A DNA stretch of 64,000 nucleotides from Actinoplanes subtropicus (lineage in GTDB: Bacteria > Actinomycetota > Actinomycetes > Mycobacteriales > Micromonosporaceae): contig NZ_JOJL01000007.1 of NCBI RefSeq assembly GCF_000721705.1, positions 372,001 to 436,000 of the forward strand. The letters run 5' to 3'. The notes beneath the pieces were generated by a model. That model ran no database searches. It was not told the DNA's origin and saw nothing but the letters and a program-made list of their open reading frames with translations. The translations under genes and the position numbers were made by a program. Shown here piece after piece: positions 32,283 through 40,693 of the stretch. Numbering within the stretch: position 1 is the stretch's first letter; each line of letters starts with the position of its first letter.

Positions 32283-34699
32283 AGCGGCGTACGGGCGATC
32301 GCCGACGGTGCCCGCCCGCCGAGCAGCCCGCCGCCCAGGGCCGCGACCAGCGGCAGCCCGATGACCAGGCCGACCAGGTTCGCCAGCGGAACCTGGCCGA
32401 GCCAGTGCAGTTGGTGGAGGTGCCAGGCGATCTGGGCCGCGTAGGCGCCCGCGACGCCGAGCAGCGCGCCGAGGCCGCCGAGCGCCGCCGCCGTCGCGGC
32501 GGCCAGGATCCGGCGGGTGCCGCCGCCGGCGCCGTTCGCGGTGAGCGTCCGCAGATCGCCGGCACCCTCGCCGCGGATCAGGCCCACCGTCATGGCCAGG
32601 ACACCGAGCGCCACCGCCACCCCGATCCCGGTCGCGATCGCCCGTACCCGAGCCATGTCGGCCAGCACCGGGCGGGTCTCCACGCTCAGGCCGGCGGCGA
32701 TCGCGGTGGTGGTCGCCTTGTCCACCTGGTCGGGGGTCAGCGCGGCCGGCGCCTGCACCAGCCACCCGACGGCCGTCCGGGTGAGCCCGAGACTCCGCAT
32801 CCCGCGGTCGGTCAGCAGCACGATCGGCTCGGAGGTGTATACCGGCAGCGTGACCCGCTGGATGACCGGCTGCCACTTGTGCGGCCGCTCGGCGCCGGTC
32901 AGCAAGTCGTAGCGGGACAGGTCGGTCCGCGCGGTGAGCACGTCGGCCGAGGGGTCGACGCTGGCCGGGTCGATGCCGTACCGCTGGAGCAGGGCCGGCG
33001 TGGCGACCAGCAGCGGAATCATCGTGTCCCCGCGGTAACTCGTGTGGCCAGCGCTCGGCTCCGGGATGCCCAGCACCGCGACCGGCCTGCCGTTGACCCC
33101 GCTCGCACCGCCCATCGGCTGGGCCTTCGGGTCGAGCGCCCCGACCAGCGGCAGCGTCCAGCTCGCGGGCAGCCCGTCGGCGACCGACTGGACGCCGGCC
33201 TGGGTGTTCCGCAGGTCCTCGGCCGACAGGGTGGGCACCGGCCCGGAGATCCGCTCCGGCGAGAGCCAGACGATGAGCTGGTCGGGCGGCAGATTGCCGC
33301 CGATGGGCGGTGCCTCGCCGGCGGCCTGGGCCGCGCCGGCGCCGATCACCACAGCCGCCGCGATACCGGTGCCCAGCGAGATCGCGGCGAGCGCGGCGCC
33401 CGAGCGGGCCCGATAACGGGCCAGGTCGCGCAGCGCGAGCCGGGGCCCGACCGGGCAGATCCGGGCCGCCGCCGCGAGCGCCGCCACCCCGAGCGGGGCG
33501 AGCAGCAACATGCCGACCGCGGTGGCGAGGATGCCGGTGATGATCAGCAGCGGGCGGGTATGTTTCGAGGCGACCAGCAGGGCCAGGCCGGCGGCGGTCA
33601 GCACCACGCCCGCCAGGGCGAAGCGGTGCGCCGGCCGGGGTCGCGGCGGCCGGTCGGAGAGCGCCGTCACGATCGGCACCCGGGCCACGCCGCGGGCCGG
33701 CCACCAGGCGGCCAGCACCGCGGTGAGGAACGCCAGCAGCAGGGCGATCGCCACCTCGGGCCAGGGCACGTCGAACCGGTCGATACGGTGCTCGACCAGG
33801 CGCTCGAGCCGGGTGGCGCCGGCGAACCAGACCAGGAGGCCGAGCACACCGCCGACCGTCGCGGCGACCATCCCGACCAGGGCACCGTTGGCCTGGGTGA
33901 CCAGGCGCAAGTGGCGCTGCCGGGCGCCGACCGCGCCGAGCATGCCGAGCGCGCGCTGGCGGTGCTGCGCGAGCACGGTGAAGCCGGCCGCGGCGAGCAG
34001 ACCCACGAAGAGCAGGCCGACGGTAGCCAGGATCAGCACGGCCTGGGCGCCGGCCGAGGCGTCGCCGGCGTCGCGGAAGTCGACGGCCGAGCCGTCCGGG
34101 CGGTGTACCGCCTCGAATTGGGCGCGGGTGGCCTTGACCAGGATCTCGACCCGGTCGGCCGAGCCCGGCGAGCCCGGCTGGACCAGGGCGAACGTGTCAA
34201 GCAGATCGAGCGGGTTCTCCACCAGGCCGACCACGGTCCAGGAGTGGCCGGCCGGTTGCCAGACGCTGCCGATGCGCAGGCCGAGCAGGCGGGCGACGCG
34301 TGGAGTCAGCGCCACCTCACCCGGGCTCGACGGGTAACGGCCATCGGTCAGCCGCAACTTGGGCTTTCCCAGTGGGCCGTCCGGCGCTTGCCCCCGTACG
34401 TCAAGCGCCGTTGCCAACCCCCGGACCGTGACCTTCCGATGCTCGATGATCTCGGCAGTGGGATAGGACGCCCGCAGGGCGTCGAGGTTCGGAGTGGAAC
34501 CCGGCAGGCCGACCCGGTAGTCGGCGTTGCCGAAGATCGCGGCCGGCGACGCGGGCGCGTTCGCCGCCACGCCCAGGCCGAACACGGTCGCCGTCACCGC
34601 CAGCGTGAGCAGAGCGAGCACCAGCGCTTGCTGCCGCCACTCGCGCCGGAACATCCGCCACGCCCAGCGCACGACCGCGCGCCGGGCCGCCATGGTCAC
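32279..34699 (-). CDS. FtsX-like ABC transporter permease (MacB type)
   Basis: An 806-residue permease. First transmembrane helix about residues 25-47, a large extracytoplasmic MacB-type domain, then helices near 240-265, 290-310, 330-350 (first FtsX unit), three to four central helices, a second periplasmic domain and a second FtsX unit at the C-terminus: a duplicated permease in one chain. The GTG start overlaps the ATPase stop (GTGA). With the ATPase it would export lipids, peptides or lipoproteins, or sense envelope stress mechanically. Confidence 0.9.
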   Translation of the reverse strand: MTMAARRAVVRWAWRMFRREWRQQALVLALLTLAVTATVFGLGVAANAPASPAAIFGNADYRVGLPGSTPNLDALRASYPTAEIIEHRKVTVRGLATALDVRGQAPDGPLGKPKLRLTDGRYPSSPGEVALTPRVARLLGLRIGSVWQPAGHSWTVVGLVENPLDLLDTFALVQPGSPGSADRVEILVKATRAQFEAVHRPDGSAVDFRDAGDASAGAQAVLILATVGLLFVGLLAAAGFTVLAQHRQRALGMLGAVGARQRHLRLVTQANGALVGMVAATVGGVLGLLVWFAGATRLERLVEHRIDRFDVPWPEVAIALLLAFLTAVLAAWWPARGVARVPIVTALSDRPPRPRPAHRFALAGVVLTAAGLALLVASKHTRPLLIITGILATAVGMLLLAPLGVAALAAAARICPVGPRLALRDLARYRARSGAALAAISLGTGIAAAVVIGAGAAQAAGEAPPIGGNLPPDQLIVWLSPERISGPVPTLSAEDLRNTQAGVQSVADGLPASWTLPLVGALDPKAQPMGGASGVNGRPVAVLGIPEPSAGHTSYRGDTMIPLLVATPALLQRYGIDPASVDPSADVLTARTDLSRYDLLTGAERPHKWQPVIQRVTLPVYTSEPIVLLTDRGMRSLGLTRTAVGWLVQAPAALTPDQVDKATTTAIAAGLSVETRPVLADMARVRAIATGIGVAVALGVLAMTVGLIRGEGAGDLRTLTANGAGGGTRRILAAATAAALGGLGALLGVAGAYAAQIAWHLHQLHWLGQVPLANLVGLVIGLPLVAALGGGLLGGRAPSAIARTPL

Positions 34700-35418
34700 C
34701 GCCCCGAGCCCGGCGCGAGAAGGGACTCGGGACCGGGCGGCGGAGAGGTTCCGTCGGTGACCCGGCCGTCGCGCAGGAAGATCACCCGGTCGGCCCAGGA
34801 CGCCGACTGCGCGTCGTGCGTCACCACCACCGCGGCCACACCCTGCTGGCAGGCCTGCCGGATCAGGCGCATCACCGCCTCGCCGGTCGCCGAGTCGAGC
34901 GCGCCGGTCGGCTCGTCGGCCAGCAACAGCCGGCGATCGCCCACCACCGCCCGGGCGATCGCGACCCGCTGGCGCTCGCCGCCGGAAAGCTGGTCGGGGA
35001 AGTGACCGGCCCGGTCGGCCAGGCCGAGACGCTCCAGCGCGGCCACCCCGGCGGCCCGGGCGCGACGAGCGGCGAGGCCGTCCAGCTCGAGCGGGAGCGA
35101 CACGTTCTCCACCGCGGTCAGGCCGGGCAGCAGGTTGAAATCCTGGAAGACGTAGCCGACCGAGCGGCGGCGCAGCCGGGCCAGCTCGTCGCGGGACATC
35201 TCCGCAAGCCGGCCCCCGCCGACCAGCACCTCGCCGGAGGTGGGCGCCTCGAGGCTGCCGGCGATGGTGAGCAGCGAGCTCTTACCGGAGCCGCTCGGGC
35301 CCATCACCGCGACCATCTGGCCGGGGTCGACGGCGAGGTCGACCTCCTGCAGGGCGACGACCTCGGTGGCGCCTTCGCCGTACACCTTGGACACCGCACG
35401 CATCTCGAGGACGCTCAT
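34696..35418 (-). CDS. ABC transporter ATPase (LolD/MacB type)
   Basis: A 240-residue ATPase: Walker A MGPSGSGKSS near residue 39, Q-loop VFQDFNLLPGLTAVENV, signature LSGGERQRVAIARA, Walker B LLADEPTGALD and switch His in VVVTHD. The LolD/MacB-type motif DEPTGALDSATG is present. ATGA overlaps link it to PadR before and the permease after. Confidence 0.93.
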   Translation of the reverse strand: MSVLEMRAVSKVYGEGATEVVALQEVDLAVDPGQMVAVMGPSGSGKSSLLTIAGSLEAPTSGEVLVGGGRLAEMSRDELARLRRRSVGYVFQDFNLLPGLTAVENVSLPLELDGLAARRARAAGVAALERLGLADRAGHFPDQLSGGERQRVAIARAVVGDRRLLLADEPTGALDSATGEAVMRLIRQACQQGVAAVVVTHDAQSASWADRVIFLRDGRVTDGTSPPPGPESLLAPGSGR

Positions 35419-35987
35419 CGCCGGACCCCGATCTTGCGGCGCAGGGCGACGGCAGGCTTGCCGGCCGGGGCATCGGCGGGCGCCCGGCGGATCCGGCCGT
35501 CGGCCGCGTCCAGCCAGCGGATCACCGAGTCGAGCCGGAACAGCTCGGCGTCGACCACCAGCGCGAGGCTCAGATCGAAGTCGGCCTCGTCGTTCTTGAG
35601 CCTGGTCCACTGCTGCATCAGCTCGATCAGAAAGCGCCGGTGGGCCTGGATGACCTCGTGCACGTCGACGCCGGGCAGCCGGACCGCAACCAGGATCTTG
35701 ATGACCAGCTCATCCCTGGGCGGCGAGGAGAGGTCGGGCGGGGTGCGCAGCCACTCGGCCAGCTCGCCCGCGCCGCCCTCGGTGAGATGGAAGCTCTTCT
35801 GCGGGCCCTCGGCCGCGCCGTCGGACTCGACCAGGCCGTCGCGTTCGAGGCGCTGGAGGGTGGTGTAGACCTGCCCGACATTCAGCGGCCAGACCTCGCC
35901 GGTACGCGACTCGAACTCCTCGCGCAACTGCAGACCGTACTTCGGGCCCTCGGCCAGCAGGGCCAGGAGGGCGTGCCGGATACTCAT
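35415..35987 (-). CDS. PadR-family transcriptional regulator
   Basis: A 190-residue regulator: PadR winged helix (IRHALLALLAEGPKYGLQLREEFESRTGEVWPLNVGQVYTTLQRLERDGLV) and a Vir_act_alpha_C dimerisation domain. First gene of the PadR-ATPase-permease operon, an arrangement seen for drug or peptide exporters. The palindrome ATACTGAGTAT 11 bp before the ATG is the likely autoregulatory operator. Confidence 0.91.
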   Translation of the reverse strand: MSIRHALLALLAEGPKYGLQLREEFESRTGEVWPLNVGQVYTTLQRLERDGLVESDGAAEGPQKSFHLTEGGAGELAEWLRTPPDLSSPPRDELVIKILVAVRLPGVDVHEVIQAHRRFLIELMQQWTRLKNDEADFDLSLALVVDAELFRLDSVIRWLDAADGRIRRAPADAPAGKPAVALRRKIGVRR

Positions 35988-35997
35988 ACCGGGGATA

Positions 35998-36008
35998 ATA
36001 CTGAGTAT
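35998..36008. promoter_or_regulatory. Putative PadR operator
   Basis: ATACT-G-AGTAT, a perfect palindrome 11 bp upstream of the PadR ATG, overlapping where a promoter -10 element (GTATAC/TATCCC on the minus strand) would be. Confidence 0.5.
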
Positions 36009-36028
36009 ACAGCCGCCGGTCCAGCCCT

Positions 36029-36106
36029 CGATAGTTTCAGCGACCAATTGATCTTCCAGATCGGATCTTGGCAAGAAGAAACAGCCGGGCGCGGCTGAAA
36101 CTATCG
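36029..36106. repeat. 13-bp inverted repeats flanking 52 bp
   Basis: CGATAGTTTCAGC (36029-36041) and GCTGAAACTATCG (36094-36106) are exact reverse complements. The core GTTTCAGC also occurs in the palindrome at 37452-37471 before the ArsR-like gene. Either a paired operator or the ends of a tiny element; no gene lies inside. Confidence 0.7.
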
Positions 36107-36301
36107 GAAAGTCATCGGAACTTAGGCGTTGACTCGGCCCGGAAGGGATACCACGATGAATCTCGCCCGGGCGGCGCGACTGTGGGTGGCCGCGCCGCCC
36201 TGGCCAAGAGGGCGGAAATGGTCAACGCGGTCCTGCTGACGTTCCTCTCCTCACACTTTCCGACCGGGGCGTGATCGACGTCGTCGTGGTAGATCTGGAC
36301 G

Positions 36302-36613
36302 ATGGCTGACGAAGACTTCACCACCGAGGCGGCCGAAGGACATCGCGACCGTAGGTTCCACGGCGGCACGCCCGCCCACCTCGACGACGACGAGCTGGCC
36401 CGGCGCACCGAGGCCGAGCGCGCCGACGCCGGAGTGTCCGATTACGACCCGAACGACGTGCCCGCCGCCACCGACGACCCGGTCCCGTTCGACCCCGATT
36501 TCGACGAGGACGAGCAGGACATCGAGAGCGTGACGGCTCGTCAGGAGGCGGAGGGCGAGACGGCACCGCTGACCGCGGACAATCCGTTCCCGCCCACCCG
36601 CTACGCGGAATGA
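36302..36613 (+). CDS. Small acidic hypothetical protein
   Basis: A 103-residue strongly acidic, probably disordered protein (HLDDDELARRTEAERADAGV; PFDPDFDEDEQDIESV; closing NPFPPTRYAE). No cysteine and no membrane segment. Small acidic proteins with a short conserved C-terminus are common in actinobacteria without known role. GATCTGGACG region upstream provides only a modest ribosome site. Shares its terminator with the convergent gene. Confidence 0.7.
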   Translation: MADEDFTTEAAEGHRDRRFHGGTPAHLDDDELARRTEAERADAGVSDYDPNDVPAATDDPVPFDPDFDEDEQDIESVTARQEAEGETAPLTADNPFPPTRYAE

Positions 36614-36618
36614 TCCCC

Positions 36619-36647
36619 GCTGCTGGGGGCCTCAGGCCCCCAGCAGC
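36619..36647. terminator. Bidirectional terminator hairpin
   Basis: GCTGCTGGGGGCC (36619-36631) and GGCCCCCAGCAGC (36635-36647) form a perfect 13-bp stem. The three loop bases are the reverse complement of the TGA stop of the minus-strand gene, so that gene's last four codons form one arm. No T-run on either side. Confidence 0.7.
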
Positions 36648-37414
36648 CCGTTCAGCTCGCCGTAGGCGATGGCATTCTCGATCGGGCCGTACGTGCCGGA
36701 GGCAAGCACCTCCAGGGTCGCCCGGCGCATCACGGCGTACGCGGCCTCGGCCACCCCGGAGCCGAGACTGACCCGGGCCACGCCCAGGCCGGCGAGCTCG
36801 GCGACGGTCGGCGCGCCCGGCCAGACCAGCACGTTCACCGGTGCCGGGATCTTCGCGACCAGCGCGCCGACCACCTCCGGATCGATCGCGCCCGGGACGA
36901 AGATACCGTCGGCGCCGGCCGCGAGGTAGGCCTCGGCGCGGGCCACGGTCTCGGCGAAGTCGCCGCTGCCGAGCACGAAGGTGTCGATCCGCGCGTTGAT
37001 GAACAGGTCGTCGCGGTTCGCCGCCGCCCGGGCCGCGGCGAACCGGGCCGCCGCCTCGTCGACCGGCCGGAGGCCGTCCTCGAGATTGACACCGGCGGCG
37101 CCGGCCGCGGCCACGGCCCGGATGGTCTCGGCGACCCCGGCCGGGTCGCCGCCGAAGCCGGCTTCGATGTCGGCGCTCACCGGGACGGACACGGCGGCCA
37201 CCACGCGGCGCACGGCCGCCACGGCGGCGTCGCGATCGAGGGCGTCGCCGTCCCGGGCGCCGAGACTCCAGGCGACGCCGGCGCTGGTGGTGGCGACGAC
37301 CGGGGCGCCGGCCGCCTCGGCGACGCGGGCGCTGGCGGCGTCCCAGGCGTTGGCGAGCACCAGCGGCGTGCCGGGGACGTGCAGGGAACGGAGAAGTGCG
37401 GCTTTGTCGGTCAC
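36632..37414 (-). CDS. Isocitrate lyase/PEP phosphonomutase-superfamily enzyme
   Basis: A 260-residue (beta/alpha)8 enzyme. Landmarks: PLVLANAWDAASARVAEAAG, VSADIEAGFGGDPAGV (metal-binding Asp and Glu), VNLEDGLRP and ARIDTFVLG. The lyase loop Cys motif of isocitrate lyase is absent, so oxaloacetate hydrolase, 2-methylisocitrate-lyase-like or carboxy-PEP mutase activity are candidates. GTG 37414 start. Divergent from an ArsR-like regulator that probably controls it. Confidence 0.87.
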   Translation of the reverse strand: MTDKAALLRSLHVPGTPLVLANAWDAASARVAEAAGAPVVATTSAGVAWSLGARDGDALDRDAAVAAVRRVVAAVSVPVSADIEAGFGGDPAGVAETIRAVAAAGAAGVNLEDGLRPVDEAAARFAAARAAANRDDLFINARIDTFVLGSGDFAETVARAEAYLAAGADGIFVPGAIDPEVVGALVAKIPAPVNVLVWPGAPTVAELAGLGVARVSLGSGVAEAAYAVMRRATLEVLASGTYGPIENAIAYGELNGLLGA

Positions 37415-37451
37415 GAGCTCAGTCTTCGCGATGGCGGCGCGGCCGCGTAAA

Positions 37452-37471
37452 GTTTCAGCGCCAGCTAAAAC
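37452..37471. promoter_or_regulatory. Putative operator for ArsR-like regulator
   Basis: GTTTCAGC-GCCA-GCTAAAAC (one mismatch from perfect symmetry) lies 12 bp before the ArsR-like ATG and 37 bp before the divergent PEP-mutase-like gene. The half-site recurs at 36034-36041 and 36094-36101. Confidence 0.6.
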
Positions 37472-37483
37472 CACGGAGGCGGA

Positions 37484-38431
37484 ATGGCCACGATCGGGCT
37501 GTCGGCGGCGGCCGCGACGCGCATCCGGTTCGCGGTCTCGGGCCTGTGGGAGGTGCTGGCCGGCCTGCGCATTCTGCGCGATCCCGGGGTGCCGGCGGTG
37601 CACCGGCGCTGGGCCGAGCGGGCGCGGGCGGGCGTGGACGAGGGTGGCCTGCTCTGGCGGCTGGTCGCGCCGAGCGGCGGCTACACGCCCGACTTCCTCA
37701 CCCCGGTGCCGGCCGGGCTCGACGCCGATCTCGACCGCGAACTGGACGGGCTGCGCGCCACGCCACCGCGGGTCGTGCGCCACCACCTCGCGCTGGCCGG
37801 CCGCGCGGAAGGGCCGCTCTACGACGATCCGGCCGCGGGCCTGGCCCGGCTGGCCGACGAGATCACTTCGTACTGGGCGGTCGCCATCGCTCCGGACTGG
37901 CCACGGATGCGCGCCCTGCTCGAAGCCGAGGTGCAGCGGCGGGCCCGGCGGCTGGCCGAGAACGGCAGCGCCGCGATCCTGAACGACCTGCACCCCAGCG
38001 TGACGTGGCGGGCCGGTCGGCTGACCATCGACCAGCCGCAGTGCACGGCGGCCGACGTGCCGTCCGGCGCCGGCCTGATCCTGATCCCGTCCGTCTTCGT
38101 CTGGCCCTCGGTGCTCACCGTGACCGCCGGCGAGGTGCCGCAGCTGGCGTATCCGGCCCGCGGCGTAGCCACCCTGTGGGAGCGTTCGTCCCGCGAGTCG
38201 GACGCGCTCACCGCGCTGCTGGGTCGCGGGCGCGCCCGGCTGCTGGCCGAGTTGGCCTCGCCGCTGTCCACAACGGAGCTGGCTCGGCGCACTGGCATCA
38301 CTCCCGGCGGCGTCTCGCAGCACCTGACGACGCTGCGAGCGGCCGGGCTCGTGGTGACGCACCGTCAGGGGCGCTCGCTGCTCAACACCCGCACGGAGGT
38401 CGCCGAGGCCCTCCTCGCCGCCGCCGTCTGA
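37484..38431 (+). CDS. ArsR-like winged-helix regulator (DUF5937 type)
   Basis: A 315-residue protein with a long N-terminal domain of the actinobacterial DUF5937 kind (FAVSGLWEVLAGLRILRDPG; VVRHHLALAG) and a C-terminal winged helix (LLAELASPLSTTELARRTGITPGGVSQHLTTLRAAGLVVTHRQGR, residues about 250-295). ArsR relatives with this C-terminal DNA-binding domain are one-component repressors; no metal-binding Cys box is seen, so the ligand is probably organic. GGAGG precedes ATG. Confidence 0.88.
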   Translation: MATIGLSAAAATRIRFAVSGLWEVLAGLRILRDPGVPAVHRRWAERARAGVDEGGLLWRLVAPSGGYTPDFLTPVPAGLDADLDRELDGLRATPPRVVRHHLALAGRAEGPLYDDPAAGLARLADEITSYWAVAIAPDWPRMRALLEAEVQRRARRLAENGSAAILNDLHPSVTWRAGRLTIDQPQCTAADVPSGAGLILIPSVFVWPSVLTVTAGEVPQLAYPARGVATLWERSSRESDALTALLGRGRARLLAELASPLSTTELARRTGITPGGVSQHLTTLRAAGLVVTHRQGRSLLNTRTEVAEALLAAAV

Positions 38432-38533
38432 CTCCCTGGCGCTCCCGCCTGCGCCGCTCCCAGGCCCGCCGCTCCTGCCTCCGCCGCTCGGGGCGATGTC
38501 GGCTCGGAGAACCGTGTCCTCGGCGCGTCCTCC

Positions 38534-40615
38534 TCAGAGTGGCAGCACGACCGGGGTCGGCGTGCCCGCCACGCAGGTTACCGTCATCCGGTAGCGATCG
38601 AGCGTGCCCCGGAAGACGACCGACGTGGTGAGAGCCGGGCCGGGCTCGGCCTTCTCCACCGAGTAGCCCGGGTTCGCCTGCCACGAGGCCAGCTTCGACT
38701 TTCCCTGGTCGCAGGTCGCATACGCATAGCCGCCCGGCGAGTCGAGCCGCTTTCCGGCCGGCGCGGCGGTGCCGCCCGTCGGGCTCGCCGACGCCCGGCC
38801 GGAGGTGGTGTTTCCGGCGGGCACGCCGCCCGTGCTGACCGAGGCGGACGGCTCGCTCCCCGCGATCGGCGGTCGCATCGGCGTCCTGGTAGCCGCGGTC
38901 GGGGTAACCGCAGGGCCGTTACTCACCGTCGGCAGCCCCGAACCGTTACTCACGCTGGGTGCCGCCGCGGGGGTCGACACAGCGTTCGGAGCCGAACCGT
39001 TCACCAAGGACGGCCCGCCCAACGCCAGCCCGACCAGCGCCGCGATCACCACCGCGAGGATGGTCCCACCGAGCAGCATCCGCCCCGGCTCCGCGAAAAC
39101 CCACTTCTTCGGTACGCGACGAGCCCCGCCCCCATCCTGCCCCCACCTGGCCGGACTGTCCCACCCGACCGGCCCCAGCAGGGTCTCGGCCAGCGACCCG
39201 GCCCGCTGGTTCCCGACCCGCGAGACCCCGGCCCGGCTCTCCGCGGCACCGCCGAAGCGCTCGTTCGACGGGAGCGCACGCCCATGCGACGCGCCGTCGA
39301 TCGCACGTCGATTCCGCGCCCCTTCGGCCCCCGCCGACAGCCCACCACCGGCGAACGGCCCAGCGCCACCGACCTGCCCAGAACCAGCGAACGGCCCGAC
39401 GCCGCCGACCTTCCCCGCGCCGCCAGCCGGCCCCGCGCCACCAGCCGGCCCAGCGCCACCAGCCGGCCCAGCGCCACCAGCCGGCCCAGCGCCACCAGCC
39501 GGCCCAGCGCCACCAGCCGGCGCAGCGCCACCGATCTGCTCTGCGTCGCCGATCGGCCCGGTGCCGGCTGCCGTGGTTCCGTTCGCCCTTCGCGGGGCAG
39601 TGCTCGATCGGCCTTCAGAACCCGCCGACTCCGAGCGTGGCCGCTGCGCCCGCACCGACGTCTCGGCGTCGAGACCCTCCGCTCCGCCGGCCGCCGGTGT
39701 GGGAATGCGCGGAAGCGGCCCCTCCTCACCTCGTACCGAATCGGGATGTGCGGCCTCGGCCGCATCCGCCAGCGCCGCCGACACCTCGGTCGCGCTCGGC
39801 CTTGCATCGGGATCCTTGCGCAGGCAGCGGTCGATCAGATCGGCCACCGCGGGCGGCACCCCGGGCCGGGCCGGCAGCGGCGTCGGATCCTGGTACACGT
39901 GGGCACGCAGCATCTGCGTCGTGCTCTCCACCGACCAGGGCGACTCCCCCGCCAGCAGCCGGTAGAGCAGCACGCCTAGCGCGTAGACATCCGACGCCGG
40001 GACGATCAGCTCGCCGGTCAGGCGCTCGGGGGCCAGGTAGGCGGGGGTGCCGACCAGCATCTCCTCGGGCGAGGCCGGGCCGGCCGCGGCCGCGATCCCG
40101 AAGTCGACGACCTTGGCGCCGGCCGGCGTGACCATGATGTTGGCCATCTTGATGTCGCGGTGCACCAGGCCGTGCGCGTGCGCGGCCGCCAGCGCCGCGG
40201 CCACCTCGCCGCAGATCCGGAAGACCGTGCGCGGCGGCAGCTTGCCGGCCTTCATCCGCTCCTGGAGGGTCGGCCCGTTGATCAATTCCATCACCACGTA
40301 CGGCGTGCCCGTGTCGGCCGCCTCGCCGTAGTCGTACACCTGGGCGATGTTCGGATGGGACAGCGTGGCGGCCGCGCGCGCCTCCTCCCGGATGCGGGCA
40401 CGGGACTGCGGATCGCCGGCATATCGCCCGGCGAGCAGTTTGATCGCGACCGGCCGCCCGAGCACCTCGTCGCGAGCGCGCCACACCACTGCCATGCCGC
40501 CGCTGCCGAGTTCGTCGAGCAATTCGTAGCGGTCGCCGAGCGTCTGCCGAACCTCCACCGTGGCAGTCTGCCCGTCCGGCGGGAAAATCGCACATCGGAA
40601 CCACTCGAATGCCAT
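38534..40615 (-). CDS. Transmembrane Ser/Thr protein kinase (PknB-like)
   Basis: Up to 693 residues. Kinase domain about residues 29-290: Gly loop LGSGGMAVVW, Lys in VAIKLL, catalytic HRDIKMANI, DFGIA and VGTPAYLAPE. A 220-residue low-complexity linker with an 18-bp-encoded GPAGGA repeat precedes one transmembrane helix (about 517-540) and an extracytoplasmic Thr/Pro/Ser stalk with a small C-terminal domain containing two cysteines (YATCDQGKSK and VTCVAG). The start is uncertain: GTG 40558 would begin just before the kinase fold. Confidence 0.92.
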   Translation of the reverse strand: MAFEWFRCAIFPPDGQTATVEVRQTLGDRYELLDELGSGGMAVVWRARDEVLGRPVAIKLLAGRYAGDPQSRARIREEARAAATLSHPNIAQVYDYGEAADTGTPYVVMELINGPTLQERMKAGKLPPRTVFRICGEVAAALAAAHAHGLVHRDIKMANIMVTPAGAKVVDFGIAAAAGPASPEEMLVGTPAYLAPERLTGELIVPASDVYALGVLLYRLLAGESPWSVESTTQMLRAHVYQDPTPLPARPGVPPAVADLIDRCLRKDPDARPSATEVSAALADAAEAAHPDSVRGEEGPLPRIPTPAAGGAEGLDAETSVRAQRPRSESAGSEGRSSTAPRRANGTTAAGTGPIGDAEQIGGAAPAGGAGPAGGAGPAGGAGPAGGAGPAGGAGPAGGAGKVGGVGPFAGSGQVGGAGPFAGGGLSAGAEGARNRRAIDGASHGRALPSNERFGGAAESRAGVSRVGNQRAGSLAETLLGPVGWDSPARWGQDGGGARRVPKKWVFAEPGRMLLGGTILAVVIAALVGLALGGPSLVNGSAPNAVSTPAAAPSVSNGSGLPTVSNGPAVTPTAATRTPMRPPIAGSEPSASVSTGGVPAGNTTSGRASASPTGGTAAPAGKRLDSPGGYAYATCDQGKSKLASWQANPGYSVEKAEPGPALTTSVVFRGTLDRYRMTVTCVAGTPTPVVLPL
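39423..39531 (-). repeat. 18-bp tandem repeat encoding GPAGGA in kinase linker
   Basis: About six nearly identical 18-bp units (CCAGCCGGCCCAGCGCCA on the plus strand) encode (GPAGGA)n on the minus strand. Being a multiple of three, copy-number change keeps the frame, so linker length can vary. Confidence 0.85.
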
Positions 40616-40693
40616 TCACATTCGTATTCCGGCGTGATCAAATACCTTTTCCGCGGCTGCCGACAATCGATCAAGAGCAGGGGGTGTACGCCG

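Noticed and set aside
31946..35005. 1019-codon plus-strand open frame
   Set aside because: Antisense to the FtsX permease and ATPase genes, which have clear motifs; extreme Arg/Gly/Gln content.
36029..36106. 13-bp inverted repeats as ends of a MITE
   Set aside because: No target-site duplication is visible and the half-site is shared with a nearby operator, so a regulatory reading is preferred.
38432..38533. Stop-proximal repeat after the ArsR-like gene
   Set aside because: GCCGCTCC-like words recur but without a clear period; ordinary low-complexity GC-rich DNA.
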